64,000 nucleotides of DNA from Acinetobacter pecorum. Its GTDB lineage: Bacteria > Pseudomonadota > Gammaproteobacteria > Pseudomonadales > Moraxellaceae. The stretch covers positions 124,001 to 188,000 of the forward strand of contig NZ_JACSPT010000002.1 in the NCBI RefSeq assembly GCF_014837015.1, in the 5' to 3' direction. Below the pieces are notes generated by a model. It was not told the origin of the DNA. It made no database searches and saw only the letters and a program-made list of their open reading frames with translations. Within the stretch, counting starts at the first letter, position 1; each line of letters begins with the position of its first letter. Positions 29,304-37,575 of the stretch are shown here, piece after piece. A program made the position numbers and the translations under genes.

Positions 29304-30275
29304 TCAAGCACGTACTTCAATCTTGATCAGTGCTAAAGCAATTCTTTCTACATGTTGGTAAGCTGGCTGTTCCAGTTCTTCACCAAAGATATCCGGGTCA
29401 ATTTCTTCATAGGACCAGATTATATTTTGATGCTGTTGCATAAAATCTTTAAGATGCTGCAAAAACAGATTGCCATGTCCAGTCACGGTCACACCTGTAT
29501 AGAGAAATAAACGTCCGCCAGAATTCAGCCGCTGTAAACCTTCTTTTATAATCCTGAATGATAAATCACAGCCATCCAGCTTATTACCGCCATGACGATA
29601 TTGACGTTGATCTGCATCAATCAAATACGGCGGATTAGCAAAAATTAGGTCAAAATTCCCCTCAAGATTGGAAAATAAATTACTTTGAACCGGATGAATA
29701 TGATTTAAGCCGGCAAAACTGATATTAATCTGGCTATAGAGCAAAGCTTTGGGATTCAGATCAGCAACCATGATTTCATTATTATCTGGAAATTGTCTGG
29801 CGAGGCTGATCGCAGCTGCTGACGTACCACAGCATATTTCTACGGCCCGTTTAAAAGGACGAGGCTGAGTGGCTAGATATTGCTTAAGATGATAGACAAA
29901 GCGATAAGTATCCGGACCAAAAAATACTGCATCCTGCTGAGTGGTGGGAAAAGCAGAATGAATAAAGAGTTCATTATCAAGTGAAGAAACCCGAACCTGA
30001 CTCAAGTATTGGCCTTGCTGTAGCTGTAGAAGTTGATGTTCTTGCAATAATTCAAACAGGACGGGATCAAGATCAGTTTTCTTGAAACCTAGATTCCAGC
30101 CAAAGATATCCTGAAGGGTTCTGTGCTTATAAGTTTCATTCTTTTTTCGGTCCAGAATTCGCTGATGTGAAAGCGGGGTAATGGTTGTAAAGTGATAATC
30201 TTGTTCTTTTAAAAAGGCTAATAAATAAAGCAAAGCTTGTTGTTGGCTGTTTTGAATCTCTAAAATCTGGTTCAT
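29304..30275 (-). CDS. Class I SAM-dependent methyltransferase, PrmC/N6-adenine type
   Basis: A 323-residue methyltransferase. The SAM-binding motif I is AVEICCGTSAAAISLARQF, with the acidic motif II in MVADLNPKALLYS. The catalytic motif IV is FANPPYLID, the (N/D)PPY signature of enzymes methylating amide or ring nitrogens in glutamine, adenine or guanine. An extra N-terminal domain (residues 1-120) with no family that I recognise precedes it, so it is not plain PrmC. The role could be protein glutamine or rRNA base methylation. It is monocistronic. Confidence 0.82.
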   Translation of the reverse strand: MNQILEIQNSQQQALLYLLAFLKEQDYHFTTITPLSHQRILDRKKNETYKHRTLQDIFGWNLGFKKTDLDPVLFELLQEHQLLQLQQGQYLSQVRVSSLDNELFIHSAFPTTQQDAVFFGPDTYRFVYHLKQYLATQPRPFKRAVEICCGTSAAAISLARQFPDNNEIMVADLNPKALLYSQINISFAGLNHIHPVQSNLFSNLEGNFDLIFANPPYLIDADQRQYRHGGNKLDGCDLSFRIIKEGLQRLNSGGRLFLYTGVTVTGHGNLFLQHLKDFMQQHQNIIWSYEEIDPDIFGEELEQPAYQHVERIALALIKIEVRA

Positions 30276-30552
30276 ACCGATATGCTCTTCTATTTATTTA
30301 ACCTAAATGAAAAGGTCAATTCACTTTATGCCTATAAAAGACAATATCAAACTAGTCATGAATGATCAAAGCTATACAGCGTTTGATTTCCTGGACATGG
30401 ATCAGTTTATATTCACCTAAATAGGGCTGTGGTTAGGTAAAAATGTGATGAGAATTGGTTGGATTTGTATAGGTAGTAGGCATAGTTTTCTTAGTGAGGA
30501 AACCTTATACTGATTCTGCGAACTGATATTTCTTATTCATTATTCTATGTAT
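30276..30552. other. Gap with a 31-codon micro-ORF
   Basis: The gap holds no gene I can support. An ATG at 30328 opens 30 codons and stops at 30420 (MPIKDNIKLVMNDQSYTAFD and ten more). It has no convincing ribosome-binding site or relative that I recognise. It could be a remnant of a lost gene. Confidence 0.25.
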
Positions 30553-30589
30553 AAAAAAGGCTATTCATCAAACTGATCAATAGCCTTTG
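30553..30589 (-). terminator. Terminator of the pirin gene
   Basis: AAAGGCTATT and AATAGCCTTT arms pair across a 13-nt loop, followed by TTTTTT on the minus strand, 23 bp after the pirin stop codon. Confidence 0.85.
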
Positions 30590-30611
30590 TAGAGGGAGCC
30601 TTATTAAAAGC

Positions 30612-31310
30612 TTAGTTTGGTACTTCAGGTAAGTCAAACCAGATGACTTGCGCATCTTCACTTGCTTTAATTTCGGAGTCCTCCAGAAAAGCAATTGCAC
30701 CACCCGCCTTAACTGTATGTTCTGCAATCTGGACAGTGCCAGAAACCACATGTACATAATTGATATGCTGGGTTGCTTTGACTTCCAGGCTGTGGCCTTG
30801 CTGAATTACCGCAGTTTTGACTTCGGCATTCTGACGAATATGCATCGGTGCATTGTCATTTGGACCACAAATCAAATGCCACTGATTGGGCTGCTCATGG
30901 GGATCAAGACGGATTTGCTGATAGTTCGGTTTGGCATTACGTTCCTTGGGAATAATCCAGATCTGTAACAGATGGACCTGTTCATCACCCTGGTTCATTT
31001 CACTATGTCGTACACCTGTTCCGGCGCTCATGAGTTGCCATTCACCCGCAGCAATTCCGCCATGATTGCCCATGCTGTCCTGATGGGTAATGGTTCCTTT
31101 GAGCACACAGGTCAGGATTTCCATATTGTCATGCGGATGTGTGCCAAAACCCTGATGACCATCGATCAGATCATCATTAATCACGCGTAAAGCACTGACT
31201 CCCATGTAGTTCGGATTATACCAGTTACCAAATGAGAAGCTGTGTTTAGACTCCAGCCAGCCCATTTTTACATGACCACGATTTTCGCTCGGATGTAGAA
31301 AAGCTTTCAT
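30612..31310 (-). CDS. Pirin family bicupin
   Basis: A 232-residue protein with the pirin N-terminal cupin. The metal-binding residues are visible in FGTHPHDNMEILTCVLKG (two His and a Glu) and in AGTGVRHSEMN (the remaining His). SFGNWYNPNYMGVSALRVINDDLI is typical of the YhhW-like group, some members of which show quercetin 2,3-dioxygenase activity in vitro. The C-terminal cupin is degenerate. It is monocistronic; the physiological substrate is unknown. Confidence 0.9.
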   Translation of the reverse strand: MKAFLHPSENRGHVKMGWLESKHSFSFGNWYNPNYMGVSALRVINDDLIDGHQGFGTHPHDNMEILTCVLKGTITHQDSMGNHGGIAAGEWQLMSAGTGVRHSEMNQGDEQVHLLQIWIIPKERNAKPNYQQIRLDPHEQPNQWHLICGPNDNAPMHIRQNAEVKTAVIQQGHSLEVKATQHINYVHVVSGTVQIAEHTVKAGGAIAFLEDSEIKASEDAQVIWFDLPEVPN

Positions 31311-31440
31311 GATTTAATCTCGATATTATTTTGAACTTGAGATCATCATACTGTCGTTTTAAAACTGAAAAAATCTCAAATAGGCGACAGATCATTGCAT
31401 TTTTGCAACGACACAGCTCATAGCAAGAACTCATCAGGAA

Positions 31441-31471
31441 TAAAAAAGCCCGCTTAAAAGCAGGCTATTTT
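31441..31471 (-). terminator. Terminator of the L,D-transpeptidase gene
   Basis: GCCTGCTT and AAGCGGGC arms pair with one mismatch and are followed by TTTTTT on the minus strand, about 25 bp after the stop codon. Confidence 0.8.
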
Positions 31472-31493
31472 ATTTAAATCGGTAGAGCGGTCA

Positions 31494-32708
31494 TTATTCT
31501 AGGAAACGAACCGTTACACCAGATTTCACTTTACGGCCTAAGTCATTGGCATCCCAGTTGGTTAGACGGATACAGCCATGCGATGCAGTTTTAGAAATTG
31601 CAGACGGGTTTGGCGTACCGTGAATACCAAAGGATTTTTTACTTAAACCAATCCAGATATTACCGACCGGACCATTTGGACCAGGTGGTAAAGATAACGG
31701 TTTCTTGTTATTGCCCTGAACAAAGTTGCTTGGTGAGTAGCTATACCATGGATTTGGAGCTACTCCAGTCACTTTATAAGTGCCGGTAGGAGATGGAGTG
31801 TCCGAACTACCAATAGTGGCAGGGAAAGAGCCGATCATCTGGTTACGGTTATTAAATAAATATAACTGCTTGGCACCTTTATGCGCCACAATTAGATGGA
31901 TGTCTTCAGGAACTTCGTTACGGATATTGGCAACAATCAGTTTTTCCCCGGCTTTTTTAAAGGTCGCTTTCGGATTTAACTTTTTCAAAAAGTCTTCATC
32001 CATATGGAACTTTTCGCCCAACATTTCAGATACACGGGTGTAATACAGGCCTTTCATTTTGGCCTGCAAGGCGTAATCATGCGGAATAGACTGGGCATAT
32101 GGACCTTTAAGATCATCCTCAGTGATAGTGTACTCGACGAAGGCAGGTTTAGAGCCCTGTTTTGCTACCAGCGCATCCCAGGTTTCTTTGGTCAGTGTTC
32201 CAGTAGGCTTGATGCCGTTCATTTGCTGGAAAGATGCAATCGCTTTCAGGGTGTTTTTACCGCTGGTACCATCAATTGCACCCGGAGAAGCATGTGCATT
32301 ATTCAGCATGACATGAGCACGTGCATAGACAGGAAATTGACCTTTACCGATATTTTCATACCATTCCGCATTATTAAGACCGTCTAAGGTCCAGGAAGCT
32401 TTGGCTGCAGCCGAGCTGGCTGGAGTTTTACTGGTCGGAGCGGCGCCAATATCAGCAGTCTGGTCTTCAGTATTTTGTAGTACATTTAGAGCGTCAGAAG
32501 CTTTCTTCAGGTCTTGTTGTTCTTGGGCAGTAATTCTGGTTTCAGCCTGGGCTGCCGAAGCTTCAGTTGCCAAAGGATCAATCGGATCCTGTACTGAAAC
32601 ATCAGTTACTACTTGGGGGTTTAATGGTTGTTCAGCAGTAGACGCAGCGAAAACAGTACCTGCGAAAATGCAACCTAGACTCACAGCGAGCATTGTGCGA
32701 ACGAACAT
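31494..32708 (-). CDS. L,D-transpeptidase (YkuD) with a peptidoglycan-binding domain
   Basis: A secreted enzyme of 404 residues from the ATG at 32708 (AAGG nine bases upstream; the frame opens with TTG at 32717). A signal peptide ends near TVFAAS. A PG_binding_1 domain lies near residues 125-190 (DGTSGKNTLKAIASFQQMNG). The YkuD catalytic domain covers roughly residues 255-404, with the active-site motif SKTASHGCIRLTNWDA. It forms 3-3 cross-links in peptidoglycan or attaches other amines. It may correspond to LdtJ of A. baumannii, but I cannot verify that, so no symbol is given. It is divergent from hemE. Confidence 0.93.
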   Translation of the reverse strand: MFVRTMLAVSLGCIFAGTVFAASTAEQPLNPQVVTDVSVQDPIDPLATEASAAQAETRITAQEQQDLKKASDALNVLQNTEDQTADIGAAPTSKTPASSAAAKASWTLDGLNNAEWYENIGKGQFPVYARAHVMLNNAHASPGAIDGTSGKNTLKAIASFQQMNGIKPTGTLTKETWDALVAKQGSKPAFVEYTITEDDLKGPYAQSIPHDYALQAKMKGLYYTRVSEMLGEKFHMDEDFLKKLNPKATFKKAGEKLIVANIRNEVPEDIHLIVAHKGAKQLYLFNNRNQMIGSFPATIGSSDTPSPTGTYKVTGVAPNPWYSYSPSNFVQGNNKKPLSLPPGPNGPVGNIWIGLSKKSFGIHGTPNPSAISKTASHGCIRLTNWDANDLGRKVKSGVTVRFLE

Positions 32709-32801
32709 GTAACTCAACCTTAAAATATTTCTTAACTATGTGAAAAAACACTATAAGTATTACAGAAAAAATGTGGAGATGCAGTAGTTGTTTTGTGTAA
32801 T

Positions 32802-32817
32802 TGATCACATTTGATCA
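32802..32817. repeat. TGATCA inverted repeat in the ldt-hemE intergenic region
   Basis: Two TGATCA hexamers are separated by four bases (TGATCACATTTGATCA), with a further ATGATCG at 32824. The layout resembles a dimeric regulator site such as a CRP/FNR-type operator, but fits neither consensus well. Confidence 0.35.
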
Positions 32818-32912
32818 CGACACATGATCGATTTTAAAAGTCGGCAGAAGTTATTAAAACTGTAGCCTTTTTGCTATGATGTCGGCAATGTCAAAGAAAG
32901 ATGGGAATGTGA

Positions 32913-33983
32913 ATGACGACCTTAAAAAATGATCGTTTTCTGCGCGCACTGTTGCGTGAGCCTGTAGATGCTACACCCGTATGGATGATGCGTCAGGCTG
33001 GCCGTTATTTACCAGAATATCGTGAAACACGTGCCAAAGCTGGAGATTTCCTGTCTCTTTGCAAAAATACAGAATTTGCCTGTGAAGTGACCTTGCAGCC
33101 TTTGCGCCGTTATGATCTGGATGCTGCGATTTTATTCTCGGATATCCTGACAGTGCCAGACGCTCTGGGATTGGGACTGTATTTTGAAGCTGGTGAAGGT
33201 CCTAAGTTTCATAAAACTGTACGTACCGAGCAGGATGTGGCAAACCTGCCTGCATTTAATGCCAAGTCGGATCTGGATTATGTAATGAACGCAGTTTCGA
33301 CCATTCGTTCAGCCTTGGGTGGTCAGGTGCCTCTGATTGGTTTCTCGGGAAGCCCTTGGACTTTAGCGACATATATGGTCGAAGGCGGTTCAAGCAAAGA
33401 TTTCCGGTTTACCAAACAGATGATGTATGAACAGCCTGAAGTTTTACATGCTTTACTGGACCGTCTGGCTGATGCAGTGACTGAATATTTGAATGCGCAG
33501 ATTGATGCGGGAGCACAAGCGGTACAGATCTTTGATAGTTGGGGTGGGGCATTAGCGCATCGTGAATATATTGAGTTCTCGCTGAACTATATGCAGAAGA
33601 TTGTCGCTGGCCTGCAACGTGAGAAAGACGGTCGCAAGATTCCGGTGATTCTGTTTACTAAAGGTGGTGGTCAGTGGCTGGAACCGATGGTTACCACAGG
33701 TGCAGATGCATTTGGACTGGACTGGACGACACCATTGAATGTTGCGCGTCAGACCATTGCTGGACGTGCAGCACTTCAGGGCAATCTGGATCCTGCCACT
33801 TTATATGGTTCATCAGAAACCATCATGAAAGCGACCAAAGCCATGCTGGACGATGCCTATGCCAATGGGGAAAAAAGCGGTTATGTCGCCAATCTGGGGC
33901 ATGGTATTACCCAATGGGTCGATCCGGCCAAGCCTAAGGCATTTATTGATACCGTACATGAGTACAGCGCTAAATATCTCTAG
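32913..33983 (+). CDS. hemE: Uroporphyrinogen decarboxylase
   Basis: A 356-residue cytoplasmic enzyme that decarboxylates uroporphyrinogen III to coproporphyrinogen III in heme synthesis. The N-terminal signature [19 protein letters not shown] is complete. The substrate Asp lies in [16 protein letters not shown], and the second family signature [17 protein letters not shown] is present. The C-terminal [10 protein letters not shown] and NLGHGI are also typical. The DUF817 gene follows after 10 bp, so the two are probably co-transcribed. Confidence 0.97.
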   Translation: MTTLKNDRFLRALLREPVDATPVWMMRQAGRYLPEYRETRAKAGDFLSLCKNTEFACEVTLQPLRRYDLDAAILFSDILTVPDALGLGLYFEAGEGPKFHKTVRTEQDVANLPAFNAKSDLDYVMNAVSTIRSALGGQVPLIGFSGSPWTLATYMVEGGSSKDFRFTKQMMYEQPEVLHALLDRLADAVTEYLNAQIDAGAQAVQIFDSWGGALAHREYIEFSLNYMQKIVAGLQREKDGRKIPVILFTKGGGQWLEPMVTTGADAFGLDWTTPLNVARQTIAGRAALQGNLDPATLYGSSETIMKATKAMLDDAYANGEKSGYVANLGHGITQWVDPAKPKAFIDTVHEYSAKYL

Positions 33984-33993
33984 GATGTGAACT

Positions 33994-34797
33994 TTGATTG
34001 ACCTACTTAAATCAGGGTTTGAATTTACCTATAAGGCAGCTTCGGCTGCCTTATTTGGGATTTTACTCCTGCTGGCTTTTGCGCTGACCGCTTCTATGGG
34101 TAGTGATCGTTTTTTTGGTTTTTACCGCTATGACTATTTACTGTTTTTTGCCCTGATCATTCAGGTATTGCTGCTCTATACCAAACTTGAATCATGGGCT
34201 GAAGCTAAAGTCATTGCCCTGTTTCATCTCATGGCCATGGTCATGGAAATTTTTCTGACCCATCCAGCAATTGCATCCTGGCATTACCCTCAACCTGCAG
34301 TCTTTAAAATTATGACTGTGCCTTTATTTGCCGGTTTTATGTATTCTGCGGTTGGCAGTTTTTTTGCCCGTTCTTTGCGCATATATCAGGTGTCATTCGA
34401 AAAGTTACCGCGTTTTAGTCATATGTTGGCTCTGGCAGTCTTGTCTTATATCAACTTTATGAGCAAGTTTTTTATTCCCGACTATCGGGTGATTTTATTT
34501 GTCTGGAGCGTGGCCATGTTCTGGAAAACCAAAATCCGCTTTCAGCTGAATCAGCATGCTTTTCAGTTGCCGATGCTACCGGTACTGCTGATTCTGGCAT
34601 TTGTTATTTGGATTGCCGAGAACATCAGCACCTTTTACCAGATCTGGCTCTATCCAAGCCAAGTAGAAAAATGGCATATGGTGGGGTGGGGCAAACTCGG
34701 GTCTTGGTATCTGTTGTTATTGCTGAGTCTGGTGTTGGTATTGAAAATCTTGGGACAGCGTAATTCACAAGGCAATTGGACACTTAAAGTGCAGTAA
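33994..34797 (+). CDS. DUF817 family membrane protein
   Basis: A 267-residue protein with about eight membrane helices. It appears to start at TTG 33994, since an AGGA ribosome-binding site lies just upstream, overlapping the end of hemE, and no ATG is nearby. Family-typical stretches are KLESWAEAKVIALFHLMAMVMEIF, VPLFAGFMYSAVGSF, FVIWIAENISTFYQIWLYPSQ and GKLGSWYLLLLLSLVLV. The biochemical function of DUF817 is unknown. Its position 10 bp after hemE suggests joint transcription but does not establish a role in heme metabolism. Confidence 0.88.
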   Translation: MIDLLKSGFEFTYKAASAALFGILLLLAFALTASMGSDRFFGFYRYDYLLFFALIIQVLLLYTKLESWAEAKVIALFHLMAMVMEIFLTHPAIASWHYPQPAVFKIMTVPLFAGFMYSAVGSFFARSLRIYQVSFEKLPRFSHMLALAVLSYINFMSKFFIPDYRVILFVWSVAMFWKTKIRFQLNQHAFQLPMLPVLLILAFVIWIAENISTFYQIWLYPSQVEKWHMVGWGKLGSWYLLLLLSLVLVLKILGQRNSQGNWTLKVQ

Positions 34798-34850
34798 AAT
34801 TATTCAGGTTATGTTTATGTAAAGCATGTATTTTTTCGATTGCACCAAAC

Positions 34851-34894
34851 TTGACTTATCGCTACTCTGCTCAGTATGTAATTTAAATTACATA
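34851..34894 (+). promoter_or_regulatory. Promoter with a 20-bp perfect palindrome over the -10
   Basis: TTGACT at 34851-34856 is followed after 18 bp by TATGTA at 34875-34880. The -10 region begins a perfect 20-bp palindrome, TATGTAATTTAAATTACATA (34875-34894). It would drive the DUF3015 gene starting at 34941. The palindrome looks like an operator; the regulator is unknown. Confidence 0.55.
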
Positions 34895-34940
34895 ATTAGA
34901 GTAATAACAAAGATTGCATGAGAATAATCGGAGAATAAGT

Positions 34941-35411
34941 ATGTTGAAAAAAATTATGCTCGCTGTGGTTTTGGCAACGGGTTCTGGTATGGCGATGGCG
35001 GATAACGATGTCGGTTGTGGTATCGGTAGTCAGGTCTGGGCGGGTCAGTCAGGCATTATTCCTAAGCTACTTGCAGGTACGACTAACGTTCTGTTTACGA
35101 ATCAGTGGCTCGGGATTACTTTTGGTACTCTAGGATGTAGCCAGGGTGGTACTGTAACTGCTCAAGTGGTGACCTTTACCAATGAAAATGCTGAAGCACT
35201 GGCACGTGATATGGCGGTTGGCGAAGGTGAAAGCCTGAATGTACTGGCGGAACTACTTAATATCAAGTCTGAAGATAAAGCACGTTTCTTTAGCGTTTCC
35301 AAGCAAAATTTTTCTGAAATCTATTCTGCACACAACCAGAATACCTTACAGGTTTTAAACACCTTACAAACTGTGATGGCCAAAGATGAAGTCTTAAAAG
35401 CTTACATCTGA
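34941..35411 (+). CDS. DUF3015 family periplasmic protein
   Basis: A 156-residue protein from the ATG at 34941, preceded by CGGAG; the longer frame from TTG 34914 would bury the signal peptide. The signal peptide MLKKIMLAVVLATGSGMAMA is cleaved before DNDVGCG. The mature part carries the DUF3015 features VGCGIGSQVW and a second Cys in GTLGCSQGG, possibly a disulfide pair, then a helical C-terminus. The function is unknown. It is followed by a terminator and then, on the same strand, a DUF4105 gene, a neighbour that I recall for this family in other gammaproteobacteria. Confidence 0.88.
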   Translation: MLKKIMLAVVLATGSGMAMADNDVGCGIGSQVWAGQSGIIPKLLAGTTNVLFTNQWLGITFGTLGCSQGGTVTAQVVTFTNENAEALARDMAVGEGESLNVLAELLNIKSEDKARFFSVSKQNFSEIYSAHNQNTLQVLNTLQTVMAKDEVLKAYI

Positions 35412-35422
35412 TTCATACCATA

Positions 35423-35450
35423 AAAACCCTGCTGTTCTGGCAGGGTTTTC
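35423..35450 (+). terminator. Terminator after the DUF3015 gene
   Basis: AAAACCCTGC and GCAGGGTTTT pair around TGTTCTG, ending in a T run, 12 bp after the stop codon. Confidence 0.9.
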
Positions 35451-35488
35451 TTATGATTAAAAGAAATTGATGAGAATAAGTTAACTGA

Positions 35489-37375
35489 ATGAAATATGCG
35501 TTCTTTGTGCTGGGCCTCACATTCAGCCCTTTAAGTTTTTCCAGTGAAATTAATTCAGACATCCAGCATTATCTGGTTCAGGCCGAAACACAGCATCTGG
35601 ACCAAAGCACTACCTGGCAACGTCTGATGTATGCCAATCCCAAAGGTCATAGCGAAGTAAGCTACTCAGGATATTTTCTGGCAGAACAGGGAAAAACCGA
35701 TTTAAAAAAGGAAATGCAACATAACATTCAGGCTTTATTTTTGAGTGCAGAACCGAATCAGTCCGTGCGCTGTAAGTTTCCGGCACGAAGCAGCTGGTTA
35801 ATGCAGCAACTGGATATTTCTGAACAGCAATTGCCTGCGGTCAGCTGTCCGGATTTGGAGAAATGGCTAGGCGAAGTCAAGCCTTATCAGGCGACCCTGA
35901 TTTATGCCACGGATTTCATGGGCAATCCCAGCTCCATGTTTGGTCATACCTTGTTGCGTCTGGACCCTAAAGACCAGCAACAACTTAATCTGATTTCTTA
36001 TGCCGTCAACTATGCTGCAACGGTTAATAGCAATGATAACTGGTCCTTTGCCTGGAAAGGACTAACCGGACAATATCCGGGTGAATATTCACTGATGCCG
36101 TATTACCGCAAGGTCAAAGAGTATGGTGACTTTGAAAGCCGGGATTTATGGGAATACGAATTAAACTTAAGCCCGCAAGAAACCAGATTTCTGGTACAGC
36201 ATCTTTGGGAAATGCAAAATGTAAGTTTCCCTTATTATTTTATCAACGATAATTGCTCCTATCGTTTACTCGGGTTGTTTGATCTGGTTCGTCCCGAGTT
36301 AAATCTACAGAAACAGTTTAATTCGACTGCAATTCCGATTGAAACACTGAAAGTCGTAGAACAGCAGGGCCTGGTTAAGCAGAAAGTTTATCGTCCGGCG
36401 CTTGAGACTCAATTGTTGGCTCAGTCCAGACAGCATGGTAAAGCTCTGGCAAAAAGTGCACATCAGTTAGCTTATGCAGAAGCAGACATAATGCCTTCAA
36501 TCTTGCAAGATTATTCGGCAGAGAATCAGGCCAAAATTCTGGAAATGGCCTATGATCATTTATATCTGGATTTCCTCCGGCAGAAAGTCGATGAATCATT
36601 TTCCCAGCCACGTTTCCGCAAGCTATTGGGTTTAAGAAGTCAGCTAAATGTCGAGAAACAGCGTAAAGCGCCGAAACGTCCAAAAACAGATCCGGTACAA
36701 AGCCATCATGCACACAATATCAGTATTCAGGCCGGACAGGTTCAAGGTGAATCTTTTATCCAGCTTGGCCATCGGCAAGCCTATCATGATCTCGTCGACC
36801 CGCAAGGCGGTTTTCGAACCGGCACACAACTGCTGTTTCTAGATGGGGCTTTGCAATATCGTGATAGTGAACTCAAACTGGAGCATCTGGATCTATTGAC
36901 TGTCAACTCCTATAACCCGATCAATCCGTTTAATACACCCTTGTCCTGGGGGTTTAATCTGGGTTGGCAACAGGAAGCACTGGATACACATGGCCGATTT
37001 AGTGAAAATGAACAACATGGCGTCGCTAGCTTAAAAACTCAGGTTGGCTATAGCTGGGCAAATGCCAGCCGTGAACATCTATGTTATGCACAAATGCAAA
37101 CTCAGCTACAGGTAGGCAAGGCACTCGATCAGGGCTGGCGCGTAGGTGCTGGTCCCACCGTGGGTTGTCAGAATATCTGGAGCGATCATATGAACAGTCT
37201 GGTACAGGTAGAGCTGCCGTATTGGGAGGATTCGCATCACTGGCACCTGAAATTGAATACCCAGCTCCAATATGCGTTCAATCCACAACATGCGCTTCGG
37301 CTGTCTTGGACGTATCAGCAACAGCAATCCAAAGACTGGGATCAATGGAGCCTTGGCTTGATACGGTATTTTTAA
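35489..37375 (+). CDS. DUF4105 (Lnb N-terminal-like) envelope protein with a C-terminal barrel-like region
   Basis: A 628-residue secreted protein with a signal peptide (LGLTFSPLSFSS). The central DUF4105 domain (about residues 130-300) has YATDFMGNPSSMFGHTLLRL and FINDNCSYRLLGLFD. The conserved His and Cys recall thiol peptidases of the NlpC/P60 type in circularly permuted order; that reading is inference. Residues from about 400 on are rich in alternating strands and end in WSLGLIRYF, with a terminal Phe as in outer-membrane barrels. It lies just after the DUF3015 gene. No enzymatic role is established. Confidence 0.85.
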   Translation: MKYAFFVLGLTFSPLSFSSEINSDIQHYLVQAETQHLDQSTTWQRLMYANPKGHSEVSYSGYFLAEQGKTDLKKEMQHNIQALFLSAEPNQSVRCKFPARSSWLMQQLDISEQQLPAVSCPDLEKWLGEVKPYQATLIYATDFMGNPSSMFGHTLLRLDPKDQQQLNLISYAVNYAATVNSNDNWSFAWKGLTGQYPGEYSLMPYYRKVKEYGDFESRDLWEYELNLSPQETRFLVQHLWEMQNVSFPYYFINDNCSYRLLGLFDLVRPELNLQKQFNSTAIPIETLKVVEQQGLVKQKVYRPALETQLLAQSRQHGKALAKSAHQLAYAEADIMPSILQDYSAENQAKILEMAYDHLYLDFLRQKVDESFSQPRFRKLLGLRSQLNVEKQRKAPKRPKTDPVQSHHAHNISIQAGQVQGESFIQLGHRQAYHDLVDPQGGFRTGTQLLFLDGALQYRDSELKLEHLDLLTVNSYNPINPFNTPLSWGFNLGWQQEALDTHGRFSENEQHGVASLKTQVGYSWANASREHLCYAQMQTQLQVGKALDQGWRVGAGPTVGCQNIWSDHMNSLVQVELPYWEDSHHWHLKLNTQLQYAFNPQHALRLSWTYQQQQSKDWDQWSLGLIRYF

Positions 37376-37575
37376 AATAGGTTAAAATAGATTTAAACTA
37401 TTCATCAATCCTTGGTTCTCCATAAGGCTGTCTTTGCGCTTGCCCTTGTCTTGTATAGAGAGTGGCTTGGTCTGATACAAATAATCTGATCAATATTTTA
37501 GGAAAAATACCTGATATTTGTTATATTTGTCACATAATGTGAGTGCAAATTTCAGAGTTTTGGGGAACAGACAGT

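Noticed and set aside
30328..30420. Thirty-residue frame as a real gene
   Set aside because: No ribosome-binding site, homology or conserved neighbour; kept only as a note on the gap.
37081..37380. A 99-codon plus-strand frame overlapping the end of the DUF4105 gene
   Set aside because: It lies wholly inside a well-supported gene in another frame and has no sensible domain or ribosome-binding site.
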